A stretch of DNA of 64,000 bases from Streptomyces thinghirensis (GCA_021502835.1 JAKFGP010000033.1:124001-188000); one strand, 5' to 3'; shown: positions 49,924 to 60,476, counted from the stretch's first letter. The notes: a model not told the origin generated them from the letters alone. Program-made: numbers and translations.

Positions 49924-49972
49924 TCGTCGAACTGACGCTTATATATCATAACCGGTCTACTCAGTTTGACGA
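49924..49972 (-). promoter_or_regulatory. nadA promoter region with inverted repeat
   Basis: TCGTCGAACTGA (49924-49935) and TCAGTTTGACGA (49961-49972) are inverted copies with 11 of 12 bases matching, 25 bases apart. Between them is TTATATATCATAA, giving TATGAT on the minus strand, a good -10 element. A repressor bound to both arms would cover the nadA promoter. NrtR- or NiaR-like control is possible but unproven. Confidence 0.55.
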
Positions 49973-50166
49973 TGCCCATAGTGTCGGGGGTGTGACGTGA
50001 ATCCGCGTGCCCGGGCCGCCGTCCACAGCCGTCCGCCGCCCGACGCGTGTGCGAGCATGAAGGGAAGGTTGAGGACGAAGATACGGGCCCGCCCGGAATG
50101 AATCCGCGGCCCCGCCGGTTGGAACCGTCGGCAAGCAGTCCCCGTACAACCTTGGAGAGGATGTAG

Positions 50167-50530
50167 ATGTCCGTATCGGACGAGACCACCACCGTCACCG
50201 ACGGCATCATCCTGACCGGACGCCGCCGCGCCAAGGTCAAGGCCCTGCTCGACCAGGGAAGGTCGTGAGTGATCTGGCGCTGCGCGTCGCCGTCCAGCCC
50301 GGCGGCCGCTCCGGCCTGCGCTACCAGCTCTTCTTCGACGAGCGCTCGCTCGACGGCGACGTGGCGGAAGGACTTCGACGGCGTCAAGGTCACCACCGAC
50401 CGCATGAGCGCCCCGTACCTGGGCGGCGCCACCATCGACTTCGCTGTGGGACACGATCGAGAAGCAGGGCTTCACGATCGACAACCCGAACGCGACGGGT
50501 TCCCCAGCCTCGCGGCGACTCTTCAGCTAG
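50167..50530 (+). CDS. erpA: HesB/IscA/ErpA-family Fe-S carrier (frameshifted; cysteines not visible)
   Basis: About 118 residues. MSVSDETTTVTDGIILT, AKVKALLDQ, DLALRVAVQPGGRSGLRYQL, FFDERSLDGDVA, FDGVKVTTDRMSAPYLGGAT and FTIDNPNATGS align with the A-type Fe-S carrier family. All three expected Cys ligands are missing as read: GGCSG is GGRSG, and the C-terminal C-x-C is replaced by GSPASRRLFS. Given the error rate this is probably sequence error, but the first change needs a base substitution. Frame changes near 50263, 50368 and 50450. The HesB gene also sits near nadA and ctaC in other actinobacteria. Confidence 0.8.
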
Positions 50531-50579
50531 CCGAGCCCGTCCGGCGGACTCGCCGCGCGGCGGACACGCCACAGTCGTA

Positions 50580-50619
50580 GAGGGCGGCGGCCCGGGACCG
50601 ACCCCGGGCCGCCGCCCTC
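50580..50619 (+). terminator. Hairpin terminator after erpA
   Basis: Perfect 17-bp arms GAGGGCGGCGGCCCGGG (50580-50596) and complement (50603-50619), followed by TTG. Between convergent genes. Confidence 0.9.
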
Positions 50620-50645
50620 TTGCCCGCCCGCCTACGGGATCGCCG

Positions 50646-52195
50646 TCACTGCCGCCGCCTATGCGCGGCCGGTAGCCGCGCGCCGCCGCTGTGCAGCGGG
50701 ATCTCCTCGCCGTCCGAGCCCACGACGGTCCGGTCGCCGAGCGGCTCGTCGAGCGGCACCGTCCGCTCGTACTCCTTGGCGATCAGGATGCAGACCTTCT
50801 CCGGATGCGGGTCTCGATCACCGTGACGGTCACCTTGCCCGCGCTCTCCTTCGCCTTCGCCTCGTAGTCGGAGCACACCCCGCCCGTGAAGTGCACGGTC
50901 AGCTCCCCGCCCGCGGCCGTGTAGCCGCTCACCTCGACGTCGCGGGGCTCACCCGGCGCCGAGGACGGCTCGTCGGACGGGGCCGGGGACGGCGAGGCGG
51001 GGGGCGCGGAGGTCAGGTACTCCGGGTCGACCGCCGGATACGTCACCGTGAACGTGTCCCGCGTGCCCGGCGCCCGCACCTCGAACAGCCACGACGGCAC
51101 CAGCGTCTGCCGCCCCTGCACCGGATGCGCGGCCAGCCCGACACCGCCTCCTCGACCGTGATCGTCTGCTTCTCCGGCTTCTCCGGCTGCGGCGGCTTCT
51201 CCGGCTGCTGCGGCTTCTCCGGTGCGCCAGTCGGCGGCTCGCAGGGCGGCGTCCGCGCCGTCCTTGATGCGGTACGGGGCTCGGCGCAGCCCCCGATGCC
51301 GGCGCCGGAGCCGCCGCCCGGCGCGTTCAGCAGCGCCAGCGTTTCTCCGCGCCCAGAACGGGATACGTGTCCCCCTTGACCGGCGCCTTCACCTGACCGC
51401 TGCCGCCGACCACATCGCCCCGCGCGCCGACGACCACACCGGTCGTCCAGCCGTCATGGGCAGCCCGCCGACCTCGGGCTCGGCGTTCACGGCCCGCCGG
51501 GCGCCCATGACCTGCCCCGCGTCCAGCTTGGGCGTCGTCCTGGCCCAGCGCCTCAGCACCGGCGCCGCCGCCTTCTTCGCGGCCGCCTCGCTCACCGGGT
51601 CCCGTCGGCGGACGGGCGCTTGCACGCGGCGCCCTTCTTGCAGTTGTCGGTACCGGGCGGGTAACGGTGGAACGTCCAGGTGCCCGGGGCCTGCGTGCTC
51701 ACTGTCAGCAGCGGACCCGAACCGTCGTTGGCGTTGCCGACCTTCCACGCCTCGCCCTGCACGCGCGGCGCCCCGTCGATCCCGAGCGCCTCGGCCAGCC
51801 GGGCCACCTCCGCCTCGGTGACCTCGCCCTTCGCCCGGTACACGGGCGCCGGAGCCGGGGCCGTCGGGCAGCGAGCCGTCGGCGCGGTAGGTGACGCCGT
51901 GCGGGTTGGGCTCGCCGGGCGCGATGCCGTTCGTACCGCCGCTTTGGGACGGCGCCCCGTGAGTCGTCCAGGGCGAGCGGCGGGGTGTCGTCGCCGGACG
52001 CCCCGGAGGCCGTGCCGCCGTCCGGGCCGCCGCCCGAGGCCGACGTGGCCAGATAGGCGCCGCCGGTCCCGACCAACAGCACGGCGGCGGCGACGCAGGC
52101 GACGGCGACCGCCCGTGGGACGCCGCCGCGCGGGACGCCCGGTGCCGGCCTCGTCGGCGGCGTCGGCGTCGTTGTCCGGGTCGCTCGGTGTTCAC
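50646..52195 (-). CDS. Membrane-anchored hypothetical protein (frameshifted)
   Basis: About 515 residues. GTG 52193-52195 with GGAG upstream. A basic N-terminus is followed by one helix (VLLVGTGGAYLATSASGGG), then an extracellular region: GGTNGIAPGEPNPHGVTYRA, GEVTEAEVARLAEALGIDGA, WKVGNANDGSGPLLTVSTQA, TWTFHRYPPGTDNCKKGAAC, a Pro-Glu-Lys segment (EKPQQPEKPPQPEKP) and VSGYTAAGGELTVHFTGGVC near the C-terminus. Looks like a single-span protein with a large outer domain, of a type common in Streptomyces. Unrecognised function; at least seven frame changes. Confidence 0.6.
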
Positions 52196-52308
52196 CGCAT
52201 CGCTCCTTCGGCTGTTACTGGGGACAGCGATGGGACGCGGTGGGGGAGGATCCGGTTCCCGGCGACGTCACGCGCCGCCCGAACGGCCTCGAAGTCGCCG
52301 GACGGCCC

Positions 52309-52512
52309 TCAGTCCCCGTAGTCCGACATCAGGTCCAGCAACCGTGCCGACGTCCGGGGCACCCGCACGCCGTGGATGAGGGAGACGGGGACGGGACGGG
52401 TGGCGGCGTGGGCTGACGCCTCCCAGCGCGGGGCCATCCGGGCGCAGTCGCCGCGTGGCGAAGCCAGGTCGCCGTCCAGGTCGGCCGGGGCGGGGTCGGC
52501 GGTCCTCGTCAT
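52309..52512 (-). CDS. Small hypothetical protein (67 residues)
   Basis: Intact. MTRTADPAPADLDGDLASPR, GDCARMAPRWEASAHAATRP, VPVSLIHGVRVPRTSARLLD, LMSDYGD. Start ATG 52510-52512. It begins about 140 bases upstream of, and divergent from, the sugar-kinase gene. No known domain; could be a real small protein, since its codon usage has the expected GC-rich third positions. Confidence 0.5.
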   Translation of the reverse strand: MTRTADPAPADLDGDLASPRGDCARMAPRWEASAHAATRPVPVSLIHGVRVPRTSARLLDLMSDYGD

Positions 52513-52649
52513 TCGTCATAACAGGGCCGTAGGCATGTCCCGGACCGTGAAGAAAGTTGTACTACCGGGTAGTTTTGCCTGCTTGGGACCGGGGCTCTCC
52601 CGGGTAGCGTGAACTGTCAACGCCTCCCCTTCAGGAGAGAGTCCACGCC

Positions 52650-53624
52650 GTGCGCATCGCAGTCACCGGCTCCATCGCCACCGACCACCTCATGACCTTC
52701 CCCGGCCGCTTCTCCGACCAGCTCGTCGCGGACCAGTTGCACATGGTCTCGCTCTCCTTCCTGGTCGACCAACTCGACGTACGCCGGGGCGGCGTCGCCA
52801 CAACATCGCCTTCGGCATGGGCCAGCTCGCGGCACCCGGCCGATCCTGGTCGGCGCGGCGGCTCGGACTTCGACGAGTACCGGGCCTGGGCTGGACCGGC
52901 ACGGCGTCGACACCGGCTCGGTGCGCATCTCCGAGACCCTGCACACCGCCCGCTTCGTCTGCACCACCGACCGACCACAACCAGATCGGCTCGTTCTACA
53001 CGGGGGCGTGATGAGCGAGGCCCGCCTCATCGAGCTGAAGACCGTCGCCGACCGGGTGGGCGGCCTCGACCTGTCTCCATCGGCGCTGACGACCCGGAGG
53101 CGATGCTCCGGCACCGAGGAGTGCCGCGCCGGTCCATCCCGTTCGCCGCCGACTTCTCCCAGCAGATCGCCCGGATGAACGGCGACGAGATCCGGATACT
53201 GCTGGACGGGGCGACCTACCTCTTCTCCAACGAGTACGAGGAAGGGGCTCATCGAGACCAAGACCGGCTGGACGGACGAGGAGATCCTCGGCCGCGTCGG
53301 CCGCACCGCGTCTACCACCCTCGGCGCGCGGGGCGTCCAGATCGAGCGGGTCGGCGAGCCGACCGTCGAGGTCGGCGTCGGACGAGGAGGCGCAAGGCCG
53401 ACCCGACCGGCGTGGGCGACGCCTTCCGCGCGGGGTTCCTGTCGGGACTGGCGTGGGGAGTGTCGCTGGAGCGGGCGGCGCAGGTGGGCTGCATGCTGGC
53501 GACGCTCGTCATCGAGACGGTGGGGACGAGGAGTACCAGCTCGCGCCGCGGGCATTTTATGGAGCGGTTCACCAAGGCGTACGGGGACGAGGCGGCGGAG
53601 GAGGTCCAGGCGCACCTGGGCTGA
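52650..53624 (+). CDS. adoK: PfkB-family kinase, probable adenosine kinase (frameshifted)
   Basis: About 324 residues. RIAVTGSIATDHLMTFPGRF, LVDQLDVRRGGVANIAFGMG (corrected frame; N-terminal PfkB pattern), DFDEYRAWL, SVRISETLHTARFVCTTD, FAADFSQQIARMNGDEIRIL, ATYLFSNEYEE and the C-terminal signature ADPTGVGDAFRAGFLSGLAW with the catalytic Asp. GTG 52650 with AGGAGAG upstream. About ten frame changes. In M. tuberculosis the PfkB gene next to ctaC encodes an adenosine kinase (from memory), and this sits in the same position; sugar kinase remains possible. Confidence 0.8.
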   Translation: MRIAVTGSIATDHLMTFPGRFSDQLVADQLHMVSLSFLVDQLDVRRGGVATTSPSAWASSRHPADPGRRGGSDFDEYRAWAGPARRRHRLGAHLRDPAHRPLRLHHRPTTTRSARSTRGRDERGPPHRAEDRRRPGGRPRPVSIGADDPEAMLRHRGVPRRSIPFAADFSQQIARMNGDEIRILLDGATYLFSNEYEEGAHRDQDRLDGRGDPRPRRPHRVYHPRRAGRPDRAGRRADRRGRRRTRRRKADPTGVGDAFRAGFLSGLAWGVSLERAAQVGCMLATLVIETVGTRSTSSRRGHFMERFTKAYGDEAAEEVQAHLG

Positions 53625-53645
53625 ACCGCCGGGTGAGGGTGCCGT

Positions 53646-55036
53646 TCAGGTCGACCGGCGGACCAGGTAGAGCCGTTCCCTTCTCCGCCGGCTCCTCGCC
53701 CACGAACTCCTGCCCCCGCATCTCGCACCACGCCGGGATGTCCAGGCGGGCCGCCTCGTCGTCGGACAGGACACGCACCGTGCCCCCGGCCGGGCCACGT
53801 CGCCGATGACCTTGGCCAGCTCGATCACCGGGATGGGGCAGCGCCGGCCGATCGCGTCCACGACGAGGTCGCCACCGGTCTCCGGGACGGCCTCCGTGGC
53901 CACCGGCGCCCCCAGTCCTCTCCCGCACCGCGCCACCGTGCCCGGCGGCACCTCCAGGAATCGTTCGACGTCCTCGGGCGGCGTCCCCGGCGGCAGCGAC
54001 ACCCGGACGTTGCCCTCGCTGAGCACCCCCATCGCCTTCAGGACGTGGCTCGGCATCAGGGTGCTGCTCGTGCAGGACGACCCGGAGGAGACCGGGGAAA
54101 CCGGCACGGTCCAGTTCGGCAGCAGGGTCTCCCCGTCGACATAGAGACACGAGAAGGTGACGGTGCCGGGCAGCCGGCGCACCGGATCGCCGACCACCTC
54201 CACGTCCGGCACCAGAGCCGGCACCCGCGCCGGATCCGCTCCGTCAGCCCCCGCAGCCGGGCCGCCTCCTCGGCCGCCTCGGCCCGCACCGCCCGCAGCG
54301 ACGCCGCCGCGGCCACGATGGCGGGCAGGTTCTCGAAACCGGGCGCCCGCCCCGACTCCCGCTCGTCCCCGGGCCCTGCTGCGCGAACCGGATCCCTTTC
54401 CGCACGACGAGCAGCCCGACCCGGACGGCCCGCGCCCACTTGTGGGCACTGGCCGCGAGCATGGACCAGTCGCCCGGCACCTTTCCCCAGGCCAGCGACT
54501 CGCGCCGCGTCCACCAGCAGCGGCACGCCCGCCGCCCGGCAGCGCTCTCGGCGACTTCCGCCACCGGCTGCTCGGTGCCACCTCGTGGTTGGCCGACTGG
54601 AGGCAGGCCAGCGCGGTGTCGCCGCGCAGGACGGCCCGTACGCCGCCGGGTCCCACCGCCCCGTCCGGTCCACGGGCACCTGCGTGACCGTCTCGCCGCC
54701 GGCCTCGTGCACTTCGGCCGCATGCAATACGGAGGAGTGTTCGACCGATGACACGATCGAGGTGGGCTCCGACGCGCCGACGCCCGGCCAGCGCTCCCGC
54801 GACTCCCCAGACTCACCGCCCGCGTCCCCGAAGGCGGAACACAATTCGTCCGCCGCACACCCCACGGCCTCCGCGGCCGCCTCCCCGACAGCATCGAACA
54901 GCACTCCGGCCCGCCGCCCTTCCCCGGTAAAGCCGAGCGGGATCGGCCCACCCTTCTCGTCGAGGGAGGCCAACAGCCGCCTGCCGAAGGCGACGGGATG
55001 AAGGGGAGCAGCGGAAGCAGCATCGAAGTAAGCCAC
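53646..55036 (-). CDS. Cysteine desulfurase fused to a TusA-like sulfurtransferase domain (frameshifted)
   Basis: About 460 residues. N-terminal class V aminotransferase fold: AYFDAASAAPLHPVAFGRRL, SVEHSSVLHAAEVHEAGGET, CRAAGVPLLVDAA, PLP-lysine in MLAASAHKWARAVRVGLLVV, and VDGETLLPNW with a SSGSSCTSSTLMPSHVL region. C-terminal ~75 residues form a TusA/SirA domain: VVDAIGRRCPIPVIELAKVI (C-P-x-P motif) and RVLSDDEAARLDIPAWCEMR. The fusion implies direct persulfide transfer from desulfurase to TusA. GTG 55034-55036, divergent from ctaC. Many frame changes. Acceptor pathway unknown. Confidence 0.83.
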
Positions 55037-55339
55037 TACGGCAACGCCAGACGTCCGGCACGGAAAAATCCCCCAGGGGGCGCGGGGAACTGCGCGACCA
55101 GCTCAACGAACCGCTCAGCCGCCGAACAACCCCAGGTCCCGCACGCCCCCGCGGGCTCCCATCCCACCGCTTTCGAGGTGCCCCCCGGCGCGTATGCCAC
55201 CCTCCCCGCGACCCCGCGAGGGCGTCGGCTAGGGTTTGTCCGCATAAACATCAAACCCCTGCCCGACGCAGGGCGGCGACCGACCAGGCGAGAAGGCCGC
55301 AGCCGAACAGCGCCGGGCAGACTCTCGGGAAGGCGCTAC
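55037..55339. other. Divergent promoter region of desulfurase and ctaC, with family B repeat
   Basis: No gene. CCCCCAGGGGGCGCGGGGAA followed by CTGCGCGACCAGC (55070-55102) is a partial copy of the family B repeat. Further on, GGGTTTG (55232-55238) and CAAACCC (55252-55258) form a short inverted repeat that may lie in the ctaC promoter. Confidence 0.55.
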
Positions 55340-56324
55340 GTGAGTCCCAACGACTCCGACCGCTCGCCGCGCGCGCCGATGCGGCGGAAGCTGCTGCAGG
55401 CACGGCCGCCCAGGCCTGGTCCTGGCGACTGCGCCACCACGGTTGACATACGAGGACTTCCCCGCCTCGGCATGCCCACCCCAACCACGGAAGAGGCTCC
55501 GCGGATCCTCCTCCGCAACGGCGGGAGCTCCTGGGCAGCCGCGCTGAAAAGCCACCGGCGTGCTGGTGTGGGGCCTGATCCTGTGGAGTTGCTTCTTCCA
55601 CCGGCGCACCCGCACCAAGATCGAAGTTCCTCCTGCAGAACAGGTACAACCTGCCCATCGAGGAGCGCTCTACACCGCTTGTTCCGCTCGTCATCGATCT
55701 CGGTGCTGTTCTACTTCACCGCCCGTGACGAGTCCGTAGCCAGAGCCATCAGAAGAAGCCCGACCTCACGGTCAACGTGGTCGGCTTCCAGTGGAGCTGG
55801 TGCTTCAACTACGTCGAGAGCGTCGACGGGGTTCCACCGGCGACGCCAAGACCTCCAAGGAACTGGCCGCGATCCCGGACCGGTTCAAGGAGGAACTTCC
55901 CGGCGAACGCCGCCGGCACCTACGACTGCGGTGTCCCCGGCACGGAGAACCCAGCAGACCGGCAACCCCGGCCCTGACCCTCTGGCTCCCCAAGGGCAAG
56001 ACGGTCCGCTTCGTCCTGACCTCGCGTGACGTCATCCACTCCTTCTGGGTGGTGCCGTTCCTCAGTGAAGCAGGACGTCATCCCGGGCCACACAACGCCT
56101 TCGAGGTGACCCCCCCCCCAACAAGGAGGGCACCTTCCTCGGCAAGTGCGCCGAGCTGTGCGGCGTCGACCACTCCCCGGATGCTGTTCATAGCGTGGAA
56201 GGTCGTCTCCCGGGCGCTACGAGCAGCACCTCCAGGACCTCGTGAAGAAGGGGCAGACCGGTTACGTTCCCGCGGGCATCGCGCAGACGAGCCCACGAGA
56301 AGAACAGAGACGAACAACCTGTGA
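55340..56324 (+). CDS. ctaC: Cytochrome c oxidase subunit II (frameshifted)
   Basis: Carries the Cu-A centre that takes electrons from cytochrome c into aa3 oxidase. About 320 residues. First helix region [15 protein letters not shown], second near [11 protein letters not shown], then [49 protein letters not shown], and the copper motif [14 protein letters not shown] (frame broken inside it near 56175). GTG 55340 start. The TGA stop (56322-56324) overlaps the ctaD GTG (56321-56323). Many frame changes, including in both membrane helices. Confidence 0.92.
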
Positions 56325-58062
56325 GCATCCTCAACGAACCCCGAGGTGCCGGCGGCAGGGTCCCGCCTGACGAGGACGAACTGCCGGGTCCGGCGCGAGA
56401 GCGCTGTGGGAGGTCGGGTCGCAAGTGGCTGACGACCACCGACCACAAGACGATTGGCACGCTGTACCTGGTGACGTCGTTCGCGTTCTTCGTGATCGGC
56501 GGCGTGATGGCGCTCTTCATGCGCGCCGAGCTGGCCCGGCCGGGGCCTGCAGATCATGTCGAACGAGCAGTTCAACCAGGCGTTCACGATGCACGGCACG
56601 ATCATGCTGTTGATGTTCGCGACGCCGCTGTTCGCCGGCTTCGCGAACTGGATCATGCCGCTGCAGATCGGCGCGCCGGACGTGGCCTTCCGCGGTTGGC
56701 TAACATGTTCGCCTACTGGCTGTACCTGTTCGGCTCGACGATCGCGGTGGGCGGGTTCCTGACCCCGCAGGGCGCGGCCGACTTCGGCTGGTTCGCCTAC
56801 TCGCCGCTGTCCGACGCGGTGCACTCGCCGGGGATCGGCGGTGACCTGTGGATCATGGGTCTGGCCTTCTCCGGCTTCGGCACCATCCTCGGCTCGGTCA
56901 ACTTCATCACCACGATCATCTGCATGCGCGCGCCGGGCATGACCATGTTCCGCATGCCGATCTTCACCTGGAACGTGCTGCTGACCGGTGTGCTGGTCCT
57001 GCTGGCCTTCCCGGTGCTGGCGCGCGGCCCCTGTTCGCGCTGGAGGCGGACCGCAAGTTCGGTGCGCACATCTTCGACTCGGCCAACGGCGGAGCGCTGC
57101 TGTGGCAGCACTTGTTCTGGTTCTTCGGGCATCCAGAGGTGTACATCATCGCGTTGCCGTTCTTCGGCATCGTCAGTGAGATCATCCCGGTCTTCTCCCC
57201 GCAAGCCGATCTTCGGCTACATGGGTCTGATCGCCGCGACGATCGCGATCGCCGGTCTGTCGGTGACGGTGTGGGCGCACCACATGTACGTCACGGGCGG
57301 CGTGCTGCTGCCGTTCTTCTCCTTCATGACCTTCCTGATCGCGGTCCCGACCGGTGTGAAGTTCTTCAACTGGATCGGCACCATGTGGAAGGGATCACTC
57401 AGCTTCGAGACACCGATGCTGTGGTCCACCGGCTTCCTGATCACCTTCCTCTTCGGTGGTCTGACCGGTGTCATCCTGGCGTCGCCGCCGCTGGACTTCC
57501 ACGTCTCGGACTCGTACTTCGTGGTGGCGCACTTCACTACGTGGTGTTCGGCACGGTGGTGTTCGCGCGATGTTCGCCGGCTTCCACTTCTGGTGGCCGA
57601 AGTTCACCGGCAAGCTGCTGGACGAGCGCCTCGGCAAGATCACCTTCTGGACGCTGTTCATCGGCTTCCACGGCACCTTCCTCGTCCAGCACTGGCTGGG
57701 CGCGAACGGCATGCCGCGCCGGTATCCCGACTACCTGGCGGTCGACGGCTGACTGCCCTGAACACGATGCTCGACGATCTAGCTCGTTCCTGCTCGGCAT
57801 GTCGCTGCCGCCGTTCTTCTACAACATCTGGAAGACGGCCGAGTACGGCAAGCCGGTCAACGTGGACGACCCGTGGGGCTACGGCCGTTCGCTGGAGTGG
57901 GCGACCTCCTGCCCGCCGCCGCGGCACACCTCCTCACGCTGCCGCGCATCCGCAGCGAATCCCCCGCCTTCGACCTGCACCACCCGGAGGTCTCGGCGAT
58001 CGACCAGCTCGAGAACGTCGGTCACGGTGAGAAGACCTCGCCGGCGGCAAGGAGGCCGGTGA
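56321..58062 (+). CDS. ctaD: Cytochrome c oxidase subunit I (frameshifted)
   Basis: Catalytic subunit with haem a, haem a3 and Cu-B. About 575 residues. [40 protein letters not shown] (haem a His), [40 protein letters not shown] (Cu-B His with the His-Tyr link motif), [12 protein letters not shown] (Cu-B His pair), [37 protein letters not shown] (haem a3/a His), [40 protein letters not shown]. Frame changes near 56545, 56695, 57030, 57205, 57535, 57570, 57750, 57780 and 57915. Ends with TGA overlapping ctaF GTG. Confidence 0.95.
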
Positions 58063-58452
58063 AGATCCAGGGACAGCTCTTCATCTGGCTGAGCGTCTTC
58101 ATCCTGGCCGTCGCGATCGTCTACGGCTACTGGTCGATGGAGCCGGCCGGCACCACGGCCTCTTCCTGCCTTCAGGCCTGTCCATCATGATCGGCTTCTA
58201 CCTGGCCTTCACGGCCAAGCGGGTCGACGCCGGTGCCCAGGACAACAAGGAAGCGGACGTCGCGGACGACGCCGGGGAGATCGGGTTCTTCAGCCCGCTA
58301 GCCGGCGCGCTGGCGCTCCGGGCCGGCGGAGCGCTCGCCTTTCCTGGGCGTGCGGTCGGCTGGTGGATTGTGGCTTCTCGGCACCGATCCTTCTCGTGGG
58401 TCTGTTCGGGCTGGGCCTTCGAGTACTACGCGGTGAGAACCGCACCCAGTAA
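58059..58452 (+). CDS. ctaF: Actinobacterial cytochrome c oxidase subunit IV (frameshifted)
   Basis: About 131 residues. [20 protein letters not shown] and [14 protein letters not shown] in the first helix, [20 protein letters not shown] in the second, [16 protein letters not shown], then two more helices with GGALAFLGVAVGWW-like residues, and [10 protein letters not shown], ending ENRTQ in corrected frame. GTG 58059 overlaps the ctaD TGA. Frame changes near 58160, 58300, 58345, 58375, 58400 and 58430. The four-helix subunit is specific to actinobacterial aa3 oxidase. Confidence 0.9.
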
Positions 58453-58471
58453 CACGCGCCGAGCGCCTAGG

Positions 58472-58502
58472 GGCCCGGACACTCCGTCAGGAGCGTCCGG
58501 CC
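58472..58502 (+). terminator. Imperfect hairpin after ctaF
   Basis: GGCCCGGACACTCC and GGAGCGTCCGGCC pair across a GTCA loop with one mismatch and one bulge, 20 bases beyond the ctaF stop codon. Confidence 0.6.
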
Positions 58503-58581
58503 TCCTTCGTATGCCGCACCCGCCTCACTCGTCCGGGTTACCCACCGTGCCGCCGCTGACGTGGCTCCCTAGCGTGAGGTC

Positions 58582-59864
58582 ATGAGCGACAACGGTTCAC
58601 TTCCAGGCGCGGGGGGCGTACGGTCGTCGGCTGCACCCTGCTGGTGATGGCCCTCGGCGCGTCCGTCACCGCCTGCAGCGGCGACGACGACAACCCGCTG
58701 TCCGCCTCGCCCTACGACGCGGCCGGCCAGATCTCCTTCAACGGCCCGCACGGACGCCGGAAGAAGGCCGACCCCGACAAACCCCTGGAGGTCGTCGCCG
58801 AGGGGCGCCGACGGGCGCATCACGGACGTCACGGCCATGGACGCGGCGGGCCGCTACGTCGTGGGCGAACTCTCCGCCGACGGAGCCCGCTGGCACAGCA
58901 CCTCACGCTGACGCGGGCGCCAGCTACACGTCCGGGCTGAGCACCGAGGACGGCGACGGCGCGCCCGGCCGCAAGGTCCTCACCTTCGAAGACCGGACTG
59001 CCCAGCTCCAAGGAGACCCTGGACGTCTCCTTCGGGGCCCAAGGCGGGCGCGTACGGCGTCGGCCAGCCCGTCACCGCGGAACTGAGCCAGCCGGTCGCG
59101 GACCCGGCCCAGCGGGCCATGGTGGAACGCGCCCCGGTGGACTCCACGCCGGCCGTGGAGGGCGCCTGGCACTGGGTGGACGACAAGAAGCTCCACTACC
59201 GGCCCAAGGAGTACTGGCCCGCCCACGCCACCGTCCAGGTCCGCAGCACCCTCGACGGCATCACAGATCGGCGACCGGATGTGGGGCGGCACCGCCAAGC
59301 CCCCGAAGATCACCACGGACGACCGCGTCGTGGCCGTCACCGACGCCGCCGCGCACACGCTGACGGTCTACCGGGACGGCCAGGAGATCAAGCAGATCCC
59401 CGTCACCTCGGGCAAGCCCGGCTTCGAGACCCGCAACGGCGTCAAGGTCGTCCTGGGCAAGGAACCCTTCGTACGCATGCGCAGCAGCACCGTCGGCATC
59501 GCCGAGGGCTCCTCGGAGTCGTACGACCTGCCCGTGTACTTCGCCACCCGGGTCACCTGGAGCGGCGAGTACGTGCACGCCGCCCCCTGGTCGGTCGGCT
59601 CCCAGGGCCTGGCCAACGTCAGCCACGGCTGCGTCGGCAGCTGAGCACCGCCAACGCCGAGTGGTTCTTCGGCGTCGTCCAGGAGGGCGACCTCGTCGAG
59701 GTGGTCAACTCCGAGGGCGAGACGATGGAGGGCCTTCGGCAACGGCTTCGGTGACTGGAACCTGGACTGGACCAAATGGCGCACGGGCAGCGCCCTGACC
59801 GGGCGGCACCGGCAGTACCCCGAACAACCAGGAGGCGGCACGGCTACGGCCGACGGTGGTGTGA
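58582..59864 (+). CDS. L,D-transpeptidase lipoprotein (YkuD, with Ig-like domains; frameshifted)
   Basis: About 420 residues. ATG 58582; a leader ending LLVMALGASVTACSG is a lipobox. Two Ig-like domains follow (KPLEVVAEGADGRITDVTAM, AYGVGQPVTAELSQPVADPA, AVEGAWHWVDDKKLHYRPKE), then the YkuD catalytic domain: VAVTDAAAHTLTVYRDGQEI, VTSGKPGFETRNGVKVVLGK, YVHAAPWSVGSQG and NVSHGCVGSSTANAEW with the catalytic Cys. Makes 3-3 cross-links in peptidoglycan. It matches mycobacterial LdtA/B-type proteins in layout. Frame changes near 58620, 58805, 58905, 58990, 59265, 59640 and 59740. Confidence 0.92.
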
Positions 59865-59881
59865 GGCGCCCGGCAGGCGCC

Positions 59882-60285
59882 CTAAACCCGCCCAGCCTCT
59901 TCTGCCGCAGCAGCGCGAGCCATTGCGCCCGCGAACTCGACCGGCTCCACCGGCAGCGTCACAGCCGCCTCCGCGCGGCTCCGTCGTGCGCCAGCCACGC
60001 ATCCTGCGGCCGGGCGATGAGCAGCAGCACCGGCGGGCACTGGAACACCGTCGCAAGATCTGCCGGCACAGCCCCATGCCGCCCCTGGGCACCGCCTTCG
60101 CCGTCCAGGACGCAGACGCCGATCCCGCCCTTGTCCAGCTCCTTGATCGCGGCGGCCGGGGTGGCGCACTCCACGAACTCGACCGCGGGCACGTCCGGAG
60201 CCGGCGGGCGACCGGTCCTCAGCCGCACCTGCTCGCGGGTGTTGGAGTCGTCGCTGTAGACCAGCACCGTGGCGGTCGGCTGCAT
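59882..60285 (-). CDS. Receiver-like hypothetical protein (one or two frameshifts)
   Basis: About 134 residues. [20 protein letters not shown] (acidic residues after the first strand), [32 protein letters not shown] (Asp at the phosphoacceptor position), [20 protein letters not shown] and a C-terminal [18 protein letters not shown]. The fold pattern is that of a stand-alone response-regulator receiver, although the usual Lys-Pro is replaced by Leu-Pro. ATG 60283-60285, convergent with the transpeptidase. No kinase partner is adjacent. Confidence 0.65.
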
Positions 60286-60476
60286 GCTTCCTCCGATACG
60301 CAGTGAAACAGTCGTAGCCCGTCGCGCCGGATGCTACTCTTTTGAAACACCTCGTCAACATTGGTTCGGACACGGCTTCGACGGGCCGTTCGATAATAAG
60401 AGGGGCAGTACAGACCGGGGCGGACACTCCAGCGAACGGCACCCCCGGGGGTGGGGCGGGATAAGCGACCGACATA

